Source: Arion vulgaris (Eukaryota > Mollusca > Gastropoda > Stylommatophora > Arionidae). Taken from it: DNA of 64,000 nt. The stretch covers positions 1,529,228-1,593,227 of the forward strand of contig CM036765.1 of NCBI GenBank assembly GCA_020796225.1. Direction: 5' to 3'. A model generated the notes under the pieces. The model saw only the letters and a program-made list of their open reading frames with translations. It did no database searches and was not told the origin of the DNA. A program made the translations under genes and the position numbers. Shown piece after piece: positions 22,118-32,430 of this stretch (positions within the stretch are counted from its first letter, which is position 1; every line of letters starts with the position of its first letter).

Positions 22118-22555
22118 AGATTTATATATATACATGCTCTTTTTCATTTTTACATAGAAAATTGATGTATATTTCTGTCATACATGGTCAGTTTTCAAAC
22201 GTTTATATACATGAAATAGAAAATTGATGAAAAAATAGATCGTGTAAGATGGGCATAAGATGAATTAAAATGCAAAATTCAAATTTTAAATGATTATTCA
22301 ATCGCAAAAAACGAAAAAAATTCCTCCCAAGTACTTCCGTACCCACTATCGCCTCCATGGAAGCCTTCAGCGCCCACTGGAGGCGTATCGCCCACTTTGG
22401 AAACGCTGATTTAGTGCATGTCTGGCTTATGTCCGAGATAGATAGAACATTAACACACATCAGATTGTTCATGCTGCAAATAGTCACATAGTACGAGTAT
22501 TTGTAAGTACAGCATGTGGAAGCACAGTTTATTTACTTCTCCTGGTACAAGTAGT
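22118..22555. other. Nest flank; no gene
   Basis: Contains the right flank of the possible hAT-like element up to about 22,411 (cgcccactttggaaacgctg) and unassigned sequence beyond. No ORF of interest. Confidence 0.5.
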
Positions 22556-22567
22556 TACAATCCTGGA

Positions 22568-22665
22568 ACACAGTTCCCTACCACAGTTCTCTACCACAGT
22601 TTCCTACCACAGTTCCCTACCACAGTTCTCTACCACAGTTTCCTACCACAGTTCCCTACCACAGG
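22568..22665. repeat. 13-15-bp short repeat, about 7 copies
   Basis: The unit is ctaccacagttccc with ttctct and tttcct variants. It expands a cctaccaca motif that, unexpanded, begins the related dispersed sequence at about 40,510. Confidence 0.85.
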
Positions 22666-22975
22666 TGGGACATACAAGAATATGGTTGGATTTATTGGTG
22701 TTCCGTGTTCTGTCTTATTGTCAAGCTCGTTTTTTATACTCTTTAACAGTTCGACGATTCTCAAGTTTGCGAGTTCGTCTTGTCTTGTTACAGTGCCACA
22801 TTTGGTGATCTTACGCAAAGGATTACCAGCATATGTTGCGTCTGTATCAAAACATTTTGGATTACCAGCATATGTTGCGTCTGTATCAAAACATTTTGGA
22901 TTACCAGCATATGTTGCGTCTGTATCAAAACATTTTGGATGCAATTTAAGAGTGTCTTTGAAGCATTATTTATGT
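22650..22975 (-). mobile_element. Dispersed repeat of unknown class, with 39-bp array
   Basis: The sequence from ctaccacaggtgggacatac onward aligns with 40,510-40,760 (ctaccacatgtggggcatac onward), including gtgttctgtc/gtgttctatc and aagcattttaga-like ends. The minus-strand frame has KCFDTDATYAGNP units. In this copy, 39 bp starting ggattaccagcatatgttgc is repeated about 3 times (22,820-22,940). I cannot name the element; a LINE or PLE coding remnant on the minus strand is possible. Confidence 0.5.
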
Positions 22976-23700
22976 CCACCAGTTTATTGTTTTGAATATA
23001 TTAGCTCTATAATTACCAGCAATGGAGATTGTATTCAAGAAATGAGAAGACTAGCCATGGCTTTCCAGAGAGTGGTCAACATGAAGAAACTATAGCACTA
23101 CACAAGCAAAAAAAAACACAAAAGGTAAGACTTCCTAGAACATGTATATTCCCAGTGGCAACATATGGATGCGAATCGTGGACCATAACACAAACATTAA
23201 ACAGACAAAATTGAAGTTTTTGAAACAAAGTGCTATAGAAAGGTTCTTAGAACATCCTGGACAGAGAAGACAAGAAACAAAGACATCCTGCAAGACCTGA
23301 ATATCAAGGAGCATTGGCTCATAAATAACATCATGTCCCGGAAGATGAAATATTTTGGTCACATTAAACACCACAGTGGTTTGGAGAGAAAGGTAATGGA
23401 AGGCATGGTTCCTGGAAAACGAGGCAAGGGACGAACAAGAAGAATCTGGCTGCAGAATATCAAAGAAATCTTGAACATGACGCTGGAAGAAGCAGGAGAA
23501 ATTGCATGAAACATAGTTTGTCAGGCGGGATGTGATGAATGCAACATAGTTTGTCAGGCGGGATGTGATGAATGCAACATAGTTTGTCAGGCGGGATGTG
23601 ATGAATGCAACATAGTTTGTCAGGCGGGATGTGATGAATGCAACATAGTTTGTCAGGCGGGATGTGATGAATGCAACATTCCGGAAGGGATATGCTACTA
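22976..23700 (+). pseudogene. LINE-F C-terminal fragment with 33-bp array
   Basis: The plus strand, in broken frames, reads FEYISSIITSNGDCIQEMRR, TCIFPVATYGCESWTITQ, KYFGHIKHHSGLER-like and EGMVPGKRGKGRTRRIWLQN. It ends in an alternate frame DVMNATFRKGYA. This is the same family and order as 62,400-63,008. Shortly before the end a 33-bp segment (aacatagtttgtcaggcggg plus atgtgatgaatgc) is repeated about 5.5 times (23,506-23,685). Frameshifted and 5'-truncated. Confidence 0.8.
23506..23685. repeat. 33-bp array in the last codons of LINE-F
   Basis: Five and a half near-identical units. The unit corresponds to the conserved LINE-F C-terminal segment written RDRVNFRCARKRATS at 62,935-62,985, here duplicated in multiples of 11 codons. 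Confidence 0.9.
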
Positions 23701-24004
23701 TTTGAGCTTAGCATTTGCACAAATAAAACTCAACAAACACCAGCTACATAGGGATATGTTTAAGATGTTCCTGTACAAAGGCAACAAAAGAGATACATAC
23801 ATACACACACATACACAAATACTTCAGTAACATATGGTTTTGAAAGCAGACATCTGAATACACATATACTTTATAGCACATGTTTATGTGAACATATAAC
23901 TGAACACACATACACACAGACATACATACACACACACATACTTGAATAACACATGTTTATGTAAGTAGAGATTTGAAGAAACACATACGCAGACATACAT
24001 ACAC
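23701..24004. other. Unassigned, CA-rich stretches
   Basis: Several interrupted acatacacacac tracts (23,797-23,815; 23,905-23,940; 23,995-24,013) are separated by a loose duplication of acatgtttatgt. No gene is seen. Confidence 0.6.
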
Positions 24005-24013
24005 ACACACATA

Positions 24014-24190
24014 CGCCTGTGTTGTGCTGGGGCCACATGAGAAGCAGAGAATAGTACCACTGTGACCTACAATGCGCATAGCAGGCACAACGTACAATCG
24101 CTCTTAGGCTCAGATCACATACAAATGATACAGAGTGGTTAACAAGTGATCGATATGGAGTGTTTGATGTAGAAGAAGAAGAGTAAACAC
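24014..24190 (+). mobile_element. SINE fragment, same family as 53,207-53,463
   Basis: Shares agaatagtaccactg..acct and caacgta..a.cgctctt.g with the SINE at 53.2 kb, then agatca and a GAA-type tail (gtagaagaagaagag). The central part is shorter than in the 53-kb copy. No clear target-site duplication. The class is inferred from length, tail and the shared body. Confidence 0.55.
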
Positions 24191-24191
24191 A

Positions 24192-25398
24192 CAGTAACAC
24201 ATCCTTGTATGTTGTACAGTAACACATCCTTGTATGTTGTACAGTAACACATCCTTGTATGTTGTACAGTAACACATCCTTGTATGTTGTATAGTAACAC
24301 ATCCTTGTATGTTGTATAGTAACACATCCTTGTATGTTGTACAGTAACACATCCTTGTATGTTGTATAGTAACACATCCTTGTATGTTGTATAGTAACAC
24401 ATCCTTGTATGTTGTACAGTAACACATCCTTGTATGTTGTACAGTAACACATCCTTGTATGTTGTATAGTAACACATCCTTGTATGTTGTATAGTAACAC
24501 ATCCTTGTATGTTGTATAGTAACACATCCTTGTATGTTGTACAGTAACACATCCTTGTATGTTGTATAGTAACACATCGTTGTATGTTGTATAGTAACAC
24601 ATCCTTGTATGTTGTATAGTAACATATCCTTGTATGTTGTATAGTAACACATCCTTGTATGTTGTATAGTAACACATCCTTGTATGTTGTACAGTAACAC
24701 ATCCTTGTATGTTGTACAGTAACACATCCTTGTATGTTGTATAGTAACACATCCTTGTATGTTGTATAGTAACACATCCTTGTATATTGTACAAGTAACA
24801 CATCCGTGTATTTGTATAGTAACACATCCTTGTATATTGTACAGTAACACATCCTTGTATGTTGTATAGTAACACATCCTTGTATGTTGTATAGTAACAC
24901 ATCCTTGTATGTTGTACAGTAACACATCCGTGTATGTTGTACAGTAACACATCCTTGTATGTTGTACAGTAACACATCCTTGTATGTTGTATAGTAACAC
25001 ATCCTTGTATGTTGTATAGTAACATATCCTTGTATGTTGTACAGTAACACATCCGTGTATGTTGTATAGTAACACATCCTTGTATGTTGTATAGTAACAC
25101 ATCCTTGTATGGTGTACAGTAACACATCCTTGTATGTTGTATAGTAACACATCCTTGTATGTTGTATAGTAACACATCCTTGTATGTTGTATAGTAACAC
25201 ATCCTTGTATGTTGTACAGTAACACATCCTTGTATGTTGTACAGTAACACATCCTTGTATGTTGTATAGTAACACATCCTTGTATGTTGTATAGTAACAC
25301 ATCCTTGTATGTTGTACAGTAACACATCCTTGTATGTTGTATAGTAACACATCCTTGTATGTTGTATAGTAACACATCCTTGTATGGTGTACAGTATC
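24192..25398. repeat. 25-bp minisatellite, about 48 copies
   Basis: The unit is acagtaacacatccttgtat plus gttgt, with acag/atag as the main variant and rare singletons (cgtgtat, catatcc, ggtgtac). It is stop-free in all three minus frames, producing long overlapping repetitive ORFs that are artefacts. Confidence 0.96.
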
Positions 25399-25499
25399 AT
25401 TTGCGTTTTTTATGAATCCTACCCACAGTCATTTATTCTGATGTTAAAACATTTTATATAATATTTGTTGATCTCTTGACTTGTATGTGAACAAACAAT

Positions 25500-25975
25500 C
25501 AATACAATCATTGGAAAAAACACATATTTGGTTTGACAGAAGAATGCGTATCAGTACAATCATTGGAAGCCACAGAGATGTGGTTTGACAGAAGAATGCT
25601 CATCAATACAATCATTGGAAGCCTCAGAGATGTGGTTTTACAGAAGAATGCTGGAAATTCTATGGACAGCAAAGAAAACAAATGAGATTTAAAATCAGGC
25701 CTGCACACAAGAAACCTTATCAAAGAATAAGAATCAGACAATCAAGGTACTTCAGGGCTTATAATGCGAAGAGAAGGTTTAGAACATTTGGTGACTACAG
25801 GTAAAATTCAGGGAAGGAGAGATCGTGGAAGACAGAGGGAGAAGATGTTGGATGGCCTGACATCATGGTTCGACACAAGATCAACGTCAGAACTGATTAC
25901 ATGCACCAAGCAGAGAGAGTTGTGTAGAGACATGATCGTCTAGACTGGCAGATATGGCACTGATTTGATTGACTT
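25500..25975 (+). pseudogene. LINE-D C-terminal fragment with 52-bp repeat
   Basis: The plus strand encodes LEATEMWFYRRMLEIPWTAK-like sequence (the WF(Y)RRMLxIPWTxxxTN motif of many LINE C-termini), then in shifted frames the TGKIQGRRDRGRQRE and MLDGLTSWFDTRS-like end. The EATEMWFxRRM part is repeated about 3 times with a 52-bp period (25,504-25,655). 52 is not a multiple of 3, so the expansion breaks the frame. Non-functional. Confidence 0.75.
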
Positions 25976-26046
25976 GTATATATTTTTCTCATCTCATACA
26001 CTATTCATGTGTTGTTTTCAATTAGGAAGTTTTAGTGTACACAGTT

Positions 26047-28803
26047 GTTTTGTGTTTTTCCTCTTCAATCATACCGTTGTTTTGTGTTTTTCCTCTTCAA
26101 TCATACAGTTGTTTTGTGTTTTTCCTCTTCAATCATACAGTTGTTTTGTGTTTTTCCTCTTCAATCATACAGTTGTTTTGTGTTTTTCCTCTTCAATCAT
26201 ACAGTTGTTTTGTGTTCTTCCTCTTCAATCATACAGTTGTTTTGTGTTCTTCCTCTTCAATCATACAGTTGTTTTGTGTTCTTCCTCTTCAATCATACAG
26301 TTGTTTTGTGTTTTCCTCTTCAATCATACAGTTGTTTGTGTTTTTCCTCTTCAATCATACAGTTGTTTTGTGTTTTTCCTCTTCAATCATACAGTTGTTT
26401 TGTGTTCTTCCTCTTCAATCATACAGTTGTTTTGTGTTCTTCCTCTTCAATCATACAGTTGTTTTGTGTTCTTCCTCTTCAATCATACAGTTGTTTTGTG
26501 TTTTCCTCTTCAATCATACAGTTGTTTGTGTTTTCCTCTTCAATCATACAGTTGTTTGTGTTCTTCCTCTTCAATCATACAGTTGTTTTGTGTTCTTCCT
26601 CTTCAATCATACAGTTGTTTTGTGTTCTTCCTCTTCAATCATACAGTTGTTTTGTGTTTTCCTCTTCAATCATACAGTTGTTTTGTGTTTTCCTCTTCAA
26701 TCATACAGTTGTTTGTGTTTTCCTCTTCAATCATACAGTTGTATTGTGTTCTTCCTCTTCACCTTCAATCATACAGTTGTTTTGTGTTCTTCCTCTTCAC
26801 CTTCAATCATACAGTTGTTTTGTGTTTTTCCTCTTCGCATTCAATCATACAGTTGTTTTCTTCGTCTTCAATCATACAGTTGTTTTGTGTTCTTCCTCTT
26901 CACCTTCAATCATACAGTTGTTTTGTGTTTTTCCTCTTCGCATTCAATCATACAGTTGTTTTCTTCACCTTCAATCATACAGTTGTTTTCTTCGTCTTCA
27001 ATCATACAGTTGTTTTGTGTTCTTCGTCTTCAATCATACAGTTGTTTTGTGTTCTTCGTCTTCAATCATACAGTTGTTTTCTTCGTCTTCAATCATACAG
27101 TTGTTTTCTTCGTCTTCAATCATACAGTTGTTTTCTTCACCTTCAATCATACAGTTGTTTTCTTCGTCTTCAATCATCAAGTTGTTTTCTTCACCTTCAA
27201 TCATACAGTTGTTTTCTTCGTCTTCAATCATACAGTTGTTTTCTTCACCTTCAATCATACAGTTGTTGTCTTCGTCTTCAATCATACAGTTGTTTTCTTC
27301 GTCTTCAATCATACAGTTGTTTTCTTCACCTTCAATCATACAGTTGTTTTCTTCGTCTTCAATCATACAGTTGTTTTCTTTGCCTTCAATCATACAGTTG
27401 TTTTCTTTGCCTTCAATCATACAGTTGTTTTCTTTGCCTTCAATCATACAGTTGTTTTCTTTGCCTTCAATCATACAGTTGTTTTCTTTGCCTTCAATCA
27501 TACAGTTGTTTTCTTTGCCTTCAATCATACAGTTGTTTTCTTTGCCTTCAATCATACAGTTGTTTTCTTTGCCTTCAATCATACAGTTGTTTTCTTTGCC
27601 TTCAATCATACAGTTGTTTTCTTCACCTTCAGTCATACAGTTGTTTTCTTCGTCTTCAATCATACAGTTGTTTTCTTCACCTTCAGTCATACAGTTGTTT
27701 TCTTCGTCTTCAATCATACAGTTGTTTTCTTTGCCTTCAATCATACAGTTGTTTTCTTCACCTTCAGTCATACAGTTGTTTTCTTTGCCTTCAATCATAC
27801 AGTTGTTTTCTTCACCTTCAATCATACAGTTGTTTTCTTTGCCTTCAATCATACAGTTGTTTTCTTCACCTTCAATCATACAGTTGTTTTCTTTGCCTTC
27901 AATCATACAGTTGTTTTCTTCACCTTCAATCATACAGTTGTTTTCTTCGTCTTCAATCATACAGTTGTTTTCTTTGCCTTCAATCATACAGTTGTTTTCT
28001 TTGCCTTCAATCATACAGTTGTTTTCTTTGCCTTCAATCATACAGTTGTTTTCTTTGCCTTCAATCATACAGTTGTTTTCTTTGCCTTCAATCATATAGT
28101 TGTTTTCTTTGCCTTCAATCATACAGTTGTTTTCTTCACCTTCAATCATACAGTTGTTTTCTTCACCTTCAATCATACAGTTGTTTTCTTCACCTTCAAT
28201 CATACAGTTGTTTTCTTTGCCTTCAATCATACAGTTGTTTTCTTCACCTTCAATCATACAGTTGTTTTCTTCACCTTCAATCATACAGTTGTTTTCTTCA
28301 CCTTCAATCATACAGTTGTTTTCTTTGCCTTCAATCATACAGTTGTTTTCTTCACCTTCAATCATACAGTTGTTTTCTTCACCTTCAATCATACAGTTGT
28401 TTTCTTCACCTTCAATCATACAGTTGTTTTCTTTGCCTTCAATCATACAGTTGTTTTCTTCACCTTCAATCATACAGTTGTTTTCTTCACCTTCAATCAT
28501 ACAGTTGTTTTCTTCACCTTCAATCATACAGTTGTTTTCTTTGCCTTCAATCATACAGTTGTTTTCTTTGCCTTCAATCATACAGTTGTTTTCTTTGCCT
28601 TCAATCATACAGTTGTTTTCTTTGCCTTCAATCATACAGTTGTTTTCTTCGTCTTCAATCATACAGTTGTTTTCTTTGCCTTCAATCATACAGTTGTTTT
28701 CTTTGCCTTCAATCATACAGTTGTTTTCTTTGCCTTCAATCATACAGTTGTTTTCTTCGTCTTCAATCATACAGTTGTTTTCTTCGTCTTCAATCATACA
28801 GTT
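26047..28803. repeat. 27-38-bp minisatellite, about 95 copies (2.75 kb)
   Basis: Every unit ends tcaatcatacagttgtttt. The left third (26,047-26,760) has 30-32-bp units with gtgtttttcctct or gtgttcttcctct. 26,750-27,000 has 37-38-bp bridging units with cctcttcacct. The right two thirds are 27-bp units of just three kinds: cttcacct, cttcgtct and ctttgcct. The 27-bp region is open on the minus strand for 587 codons as a 9-residue period (MIEGEENNC and two variants). All plus frames are open as well. I see no support for a gene. Confidence 0.96.
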
Positions 28804-29405
28804 GCGCTTGGGTAATGCTCTTCAGACCAATTGCCATATACAGTGGAAATAATACAAAGGGATACAAATAGTATATAATCCAGGATTCCATGACATGTCG
28901 AGTGAACCGTATCATGGTCTAAGTGTGAGAAATGTGACATTGATTGTCATTTCCTTGTATTAAACTTATTCGTTAACAACAGAACTAAGAGAAACATATT
29001 TAGTGGCACAACTCTATGGTACATCAAGATTGGTTATTGGTTACTGGTTACTCAACTGACGTCATTGCACTCCGGGTAGACCCATAGGTGCTCAGTCTTC
29101 TCCAACAAATATCGAAGAGTATGCATACTGCTGGTCCATGTGTCTCGCTGGCTAAACACGTTCCTTACTCTGCCCCTCAGGCATCCAGTTCTACTTGTAC
29201 ATAGGGTTACTCTAAATGCATCAATCAGTGGATCGATTCAACATATATTTGAGTGTCTTCATTCAACAAGCAGTCGCGAATAGACAGGAGAACATTCCCC
29301 GCATACATCTTCAACTCTCCAACAATCAACATCAAGACTGAAAACAGATCTGCTCTTTTCTCTCTATCTCTTTATCTCTCTCTCTTTCTCTGTCTCTCTC
29401 TCTCT
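28804..29405. other. Unassigned sequence
   Basis: No element or gene recognised. A pyrimidine-rich CT microsatellite lies at about 29,350-29,405, next to the 3' end of the following LINE-A copy. Confidence 0.55.
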
Positions 29406-29589
29406 CGATATAATAATACTACGTCTCGTACCGTTATAATTTATATAGGGCCTGCAAGTAATTTCTCCATACTGCTCTATCCTAGGCAACTCGCTCAACC
29501 TCTTCCATGGAATTGAGGCCGATATATTTTGCCTCTCTCAACAAATTTCGTTTCAGGGTCTCACTAGGACGTCTTTTTTTTAACCCTTA

Positions 29590-30148
29590 GCATCCCTCTT
29601 CAGTTCTTTGATCATTTCTTAGCATCCCTCTTCAGTTCTTTGATCATTTCTTAGCATCCCTCTTCAGTTCTTTGATCATTTCTTAGCATCCCTCTTCAGT
29701 TCTTTGATCATTTCTTTGCATCCCTCTTCAGTTCTTTGATCATTTCTTTGCATCCCTCTTCAGTTCTTTGATCATTTCTTTGCATCCCTCTTCAGTTCTT
29801 TGATCATTTCTTAGCATCCCTCTTCAGTTCTTTGATCATTTCTTTGCATGCCTCTTCAGTTCTTTGATCATTTCTTTGCATGCCTCTTCAGTTCTTTGAT
29901 CATTTCTTAGCATCCCTCTTCAGTTCTTTGATCATTTCTTTGCATGCCTCTTCAGTTCTTTGATCATTTCTTTGCATGCCTCTTCAGTTCTTTGATCATT
30001 TCTTAGCATCCCTCTTCAGTTCTTTGATCATTTCTTAGCATGCCTCTTCAGTTCTTTGATCATTTCTTAGCATCCCTCTTCAGTTCTTTGATCATTTCTT
30101 AGCATCCCTCTTCAGTTCTTTGATCATTTCTTGGCATGCCTCTTCAGT
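29590..30148. repeat. 32-bp array within LINE-A, about 17 copies
   Basis: The unit is cttcagttctttgatcattt plus cttagcatccct, with tagcatccc, tgcatccc and tgcatgcc variants. The unexpanded LINE-A sequence at 17,795-17,850 (ccctttgcatcccacttcaa ... gttgatcatttctcctcaag) shows that the unit is a piece of the LINE. Confidence 0.92.
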
Positions 30149-30239
30149 TCCTGCTTTGTATTTTTTTATCATTTCTTCTCAAGGTGTATTCAACATATCT
30201 TCATTTTCTCCCTCTTATAACAGTTGTTTTTTATAGTGG

Positions 30240-30400
30240 CTAACCAGACATTTCTCTGATTTCATCACTTCTCCTGAAATCTAACCAGACATTTCTCTGA
30301 TTTCATCACTTCTCCTGAAATCTAACCAGACATTTCTCTGATTTCATCCCTTCTCCTGAAATCTAACCAGACCTTTCTCTGATTTCATCACTTCTCCTGA
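30240..30400. repeat. 41-bp array within LINE-A, about 4 copies
   Basis: The unit is taaccagacatttctctgat plus ttcatcacttctcctgaaatc. The LINE-A counterpart at 17,906-17,946 (gaccagaaatatatctgatt, then tcatcacttattctgaattc) is single-copy. Confidence 0.9.
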
Positions 30401-30425
30401 ATTCATCCCAATTTATATTGATTAT

Positions 30426-30955
30426 TTATAAATATATATAGTTTTTAACACGTGGCACTTAAATTACGTATTGCTAACGTTTTGTACAATAACAACAGAA
30501 AACAATAACACACACACGTACACATACACACAGACACACACATACATACACACAAATACTGTGCATTACAAATGCAAGAAATAATTCACGTATAAAACCA
30601 GCTCTCTTTGAGCAGCCATGAGAGATTAAGAGATCGGTAAATAACTGCAGCCTACTTAGAATTGACCAGTAAAACAAGAAAGAGTTATAAAACATAGGAG
30701 ATCCATTACAAGCAACCTTTGATGTGGAGATGGTACTTGATCTTGATAGTCATTAAATGTCATACTTGTTTAATATTCTGGAAATAATGTCTGACAATTT
30801 TTCCAAGTTACAGAGTGGACAGATTCGAGCCATTTCTGTTTCAAGCACCGTAACTTAGAGCTAGATTAGTGTATGATAAATCGATAATTTATTGATGAGA
30901 AATCGATGGCTATCAAGTCCATGTTTTATTTCGAGTTTCAACCTACTCTAAAGTA
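30426..30955. other. Unassigned sequence
   Basis: A CA/TACA simple repeat lies at about 30,508-30,555. No gene or element is recognised in the rest. Confidence 0.55.
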
Positions 30956-30956
30956 G

Positions 30957-31165
30957 TAAGAAAAACGAAATAGAGGACACCCTTAAACAGACATGGAAAT
31001 GAAGTCGTCTTGGAGAACCGAAGAGTGCTCAACTATCCTGGGAGATCATAAGCAAAACAGCCAGAGACCAAGAAGAGTGGCGAACAACTGTTAAGGCCCT
31101 ATGTTTCACGAGAAACGGAGAGGACAGGAATAAGTCAAGTCTAAAGTAGAGGAGAATTTCTCTCT
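30957..31165 (+). pseudogene. LINE C-terminal remnant
   Basis: The plus strand reads, with one break, DTLKQTWK then LSWEIISKTARDQEEWRTTV and KALCFTRNGEDRNK. TWxxxxxxE(L)..LSWxxIxxxAxDxxxWR is the usual C-terminal end of several APE-type LINE families. About 200 bp, 5'-truncated. Its family is not otherwise seen in the window. Confidence 0.6.
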
Positions 31166-31189
31166 CTCGAGATCATCGCTTAGACTGAT

Positions 31190-31835
31190 GAACCAGATTT
31201 CCATATAAATTCTGCTGTTAATTTTAGGGACTCCGTCCCTCCGTACAGCATCTCATTTAGCTCGATATTTTTCGGCCAGGTTTCGTTTCTCAGTTCTGCT
31301 AGCAGTGGGCAGTCTTGCAGTAGGTGTTCTGCCGTCATGTCCGCCTGCTCGCAGTGGCACAGGCTAGTTGTGCCAGTTTTAAATTTGTTGTACAGGTGGT
31401 ACCAAAGTCTGTTATGGCCGGTACAGAGACGGAATATATCTTGTTTGATAACTTGTTTGCTATGGGACAGAACATAGTACCCATCTTTAGCGCTGTCTTG
31501 TCTTGTTTGATAACTTGTTTGCTATGGGACAGACCATAGTACCCATCTTTAGCGCTGTCTTGTCTTGTTTGATAACTTGTTTGCTATGGGACAGACCATA
31601 GTACCCATCTTTGGCGCTGTCTTGTCTTGTTTGATAACTTGTTTGCTACGGGACAGAACATAGTACCCATCTTTAGCGCTGTCTTGAGTGTGGTCTTGCG
31701 ACCACTTGTCTCTATATCGCCATCCGATGGTTGTTTTGGCCTCCTCGTAGCTGATCTCGTAATCAATCTGAGACAGTTGCCCTCCTGCCTTTGAGAGCTT
31801 CTCTGCATCTTCGTTTCTACTTATATTGCAGTGTG
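31190..31835 (-). pseudogene. RNase H-type LINE C-terminal fragment with 62-bp array
   Basis: The minus strand encodes an RNase H-proximal tail (KAGGQLSQIDYEISYEEAKT near 31,740-31,800), then NRLWYHLYNKFKTGTTSLC, a CHCEQADMTAEHLLQDCPLL zinc-knuckle-like segment near 31,290-31,370 and ELRNETWPKNIELNEMLYGG. This CxC..H..C region follows RNase H in I/Jockey-group LINEs. The segment between is a 62-bp repeat, about 4 copies (31,440-31,690, units starting ttgtcttgtttgataacttg); 62 is not divisible by 3, so it breaks the frame. Confidence 0.75.
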
Positions 31836-31844
31836 ATAGGAATT

Positions 31845-31965
31845 GGGGGGTTTTGGAAGTTTTTTGGAAGAAGGTTAAGAAGAAGTGTTGGAAGAAGAAG
31901 TTTTGGGAAGAAGAAGGTTGGAAAAGTGTTGAAGAAGAAGTGTTGGAAGAATTGTTGGGAAGAAA
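31845..31965. repeat. Degenerate GAAG-rich repeat
   Basis: Irregular 10-14-bp repeats of the type ttggaagaagaagt and gttttttggaagaa. Poor periodicity, possibly because of sequencing indels in a simple repeat. Confidence 0.6.
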
Positions 31966-32124
31966 CAGAAGACCACCTTACAGTTCTTTGTCGCATTTAC
32001 TTTCATTCTCACATTGGACACGGTAACACACAGGAAGTCTTGACAAAAACAATAGAACACATTCCGTTGAAAGTGTGGGTTTTTCAAACACCAACTCGGG
32101 TTTGTTAAACCACACAAAGGTGCA

Positions 32125-32430
32125 GGCTAGTTATCAGCGTCGGTCAGGCTAAGGTTATCATTGCGTCAGGTCAGGCAAAGGTTATCATTGCTCATTCAGC
32201 AAAAGGTTTATCATTGCGTTAGTCGACTAAGTTTATTGCGCGTCAGGCTAAGTTATCATTGCATTATCAGCTAAGTTATCTTCGCGTCAGCAAAAATTAT
32301 CTTGCGTCGTACTAAGTTATCATTGCGGGTCAGGCTAAAGTTACTTACGTCAGTCAGGCTAAGGTTATCATGCTTAAAGTCGGGCCCAAAAGTTATTGCG
32401 TCATGTCAGGCTAAGTTATCTTAGTCATGT
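32125..32430. repeat. Degenerate 24-28-bp array, about 11 copies
   Basis: The unit approximates gcgtcaggtcaggctaaggt plus tatcatt. Almost every copy carries one or more single-base insertions or deletions, unlike most arrays in this window. Confidence 0.8.

Larger units (their letters stand above)
17459..22411. mobile_element. Possible hAT-like element hosting nested LINEs
   Basis: The outer edges of the LINE nest carry related inverted sequence. The left starts catagattcccaaacttg and is followed by cgcccactttgc blocks. The right ends cgcccactttggaaacgctg, whose complement is cagcgtttccaaagtgggcg. Terminal CA..TTCCCAAA is a familiar hAT-type inverted repeat. The flanking octamers gtttagtc and atttagtg agree at 6 of 8 bases, compatible with a decayed 8-bp duplication. 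No transposase remains. Tentative. Confidence 0.4.
29413..30425 (-). pseudogene. LINE-A 3' fragment with two internal arrays
   Basis: The complement matches LINE-A: 3' end at cgtctcgtaccgttataatt, then the QDRAVWRNYL and RPKETLKR coding segments (29,440-29,585), then, after a 32-bp array, tttcttctcaaggtgtattc..ttataacagttg (IRKRRWRYIGHTL region, 30,150-30,230), and, after a 41-bp array, the EFRISDEI segment (30,380-30,425). Arrays sit at 29,590-30,148 and 30,240-30,400. The element's own order is otherwise kept. 5'-truncated and frameshifted. Confidence 0.8.

Noticed and set aside
26045..28871. Long plus ORFs (684-968 codons) and a 587-codon glutamate-rich minus ORF
   Set aside because: They arise from a stop-free repeat unit; no start context, signal, domain or non-repeat coding flank. 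A low-complexity protein gene cannot be excluded formally, but nothing supports it.
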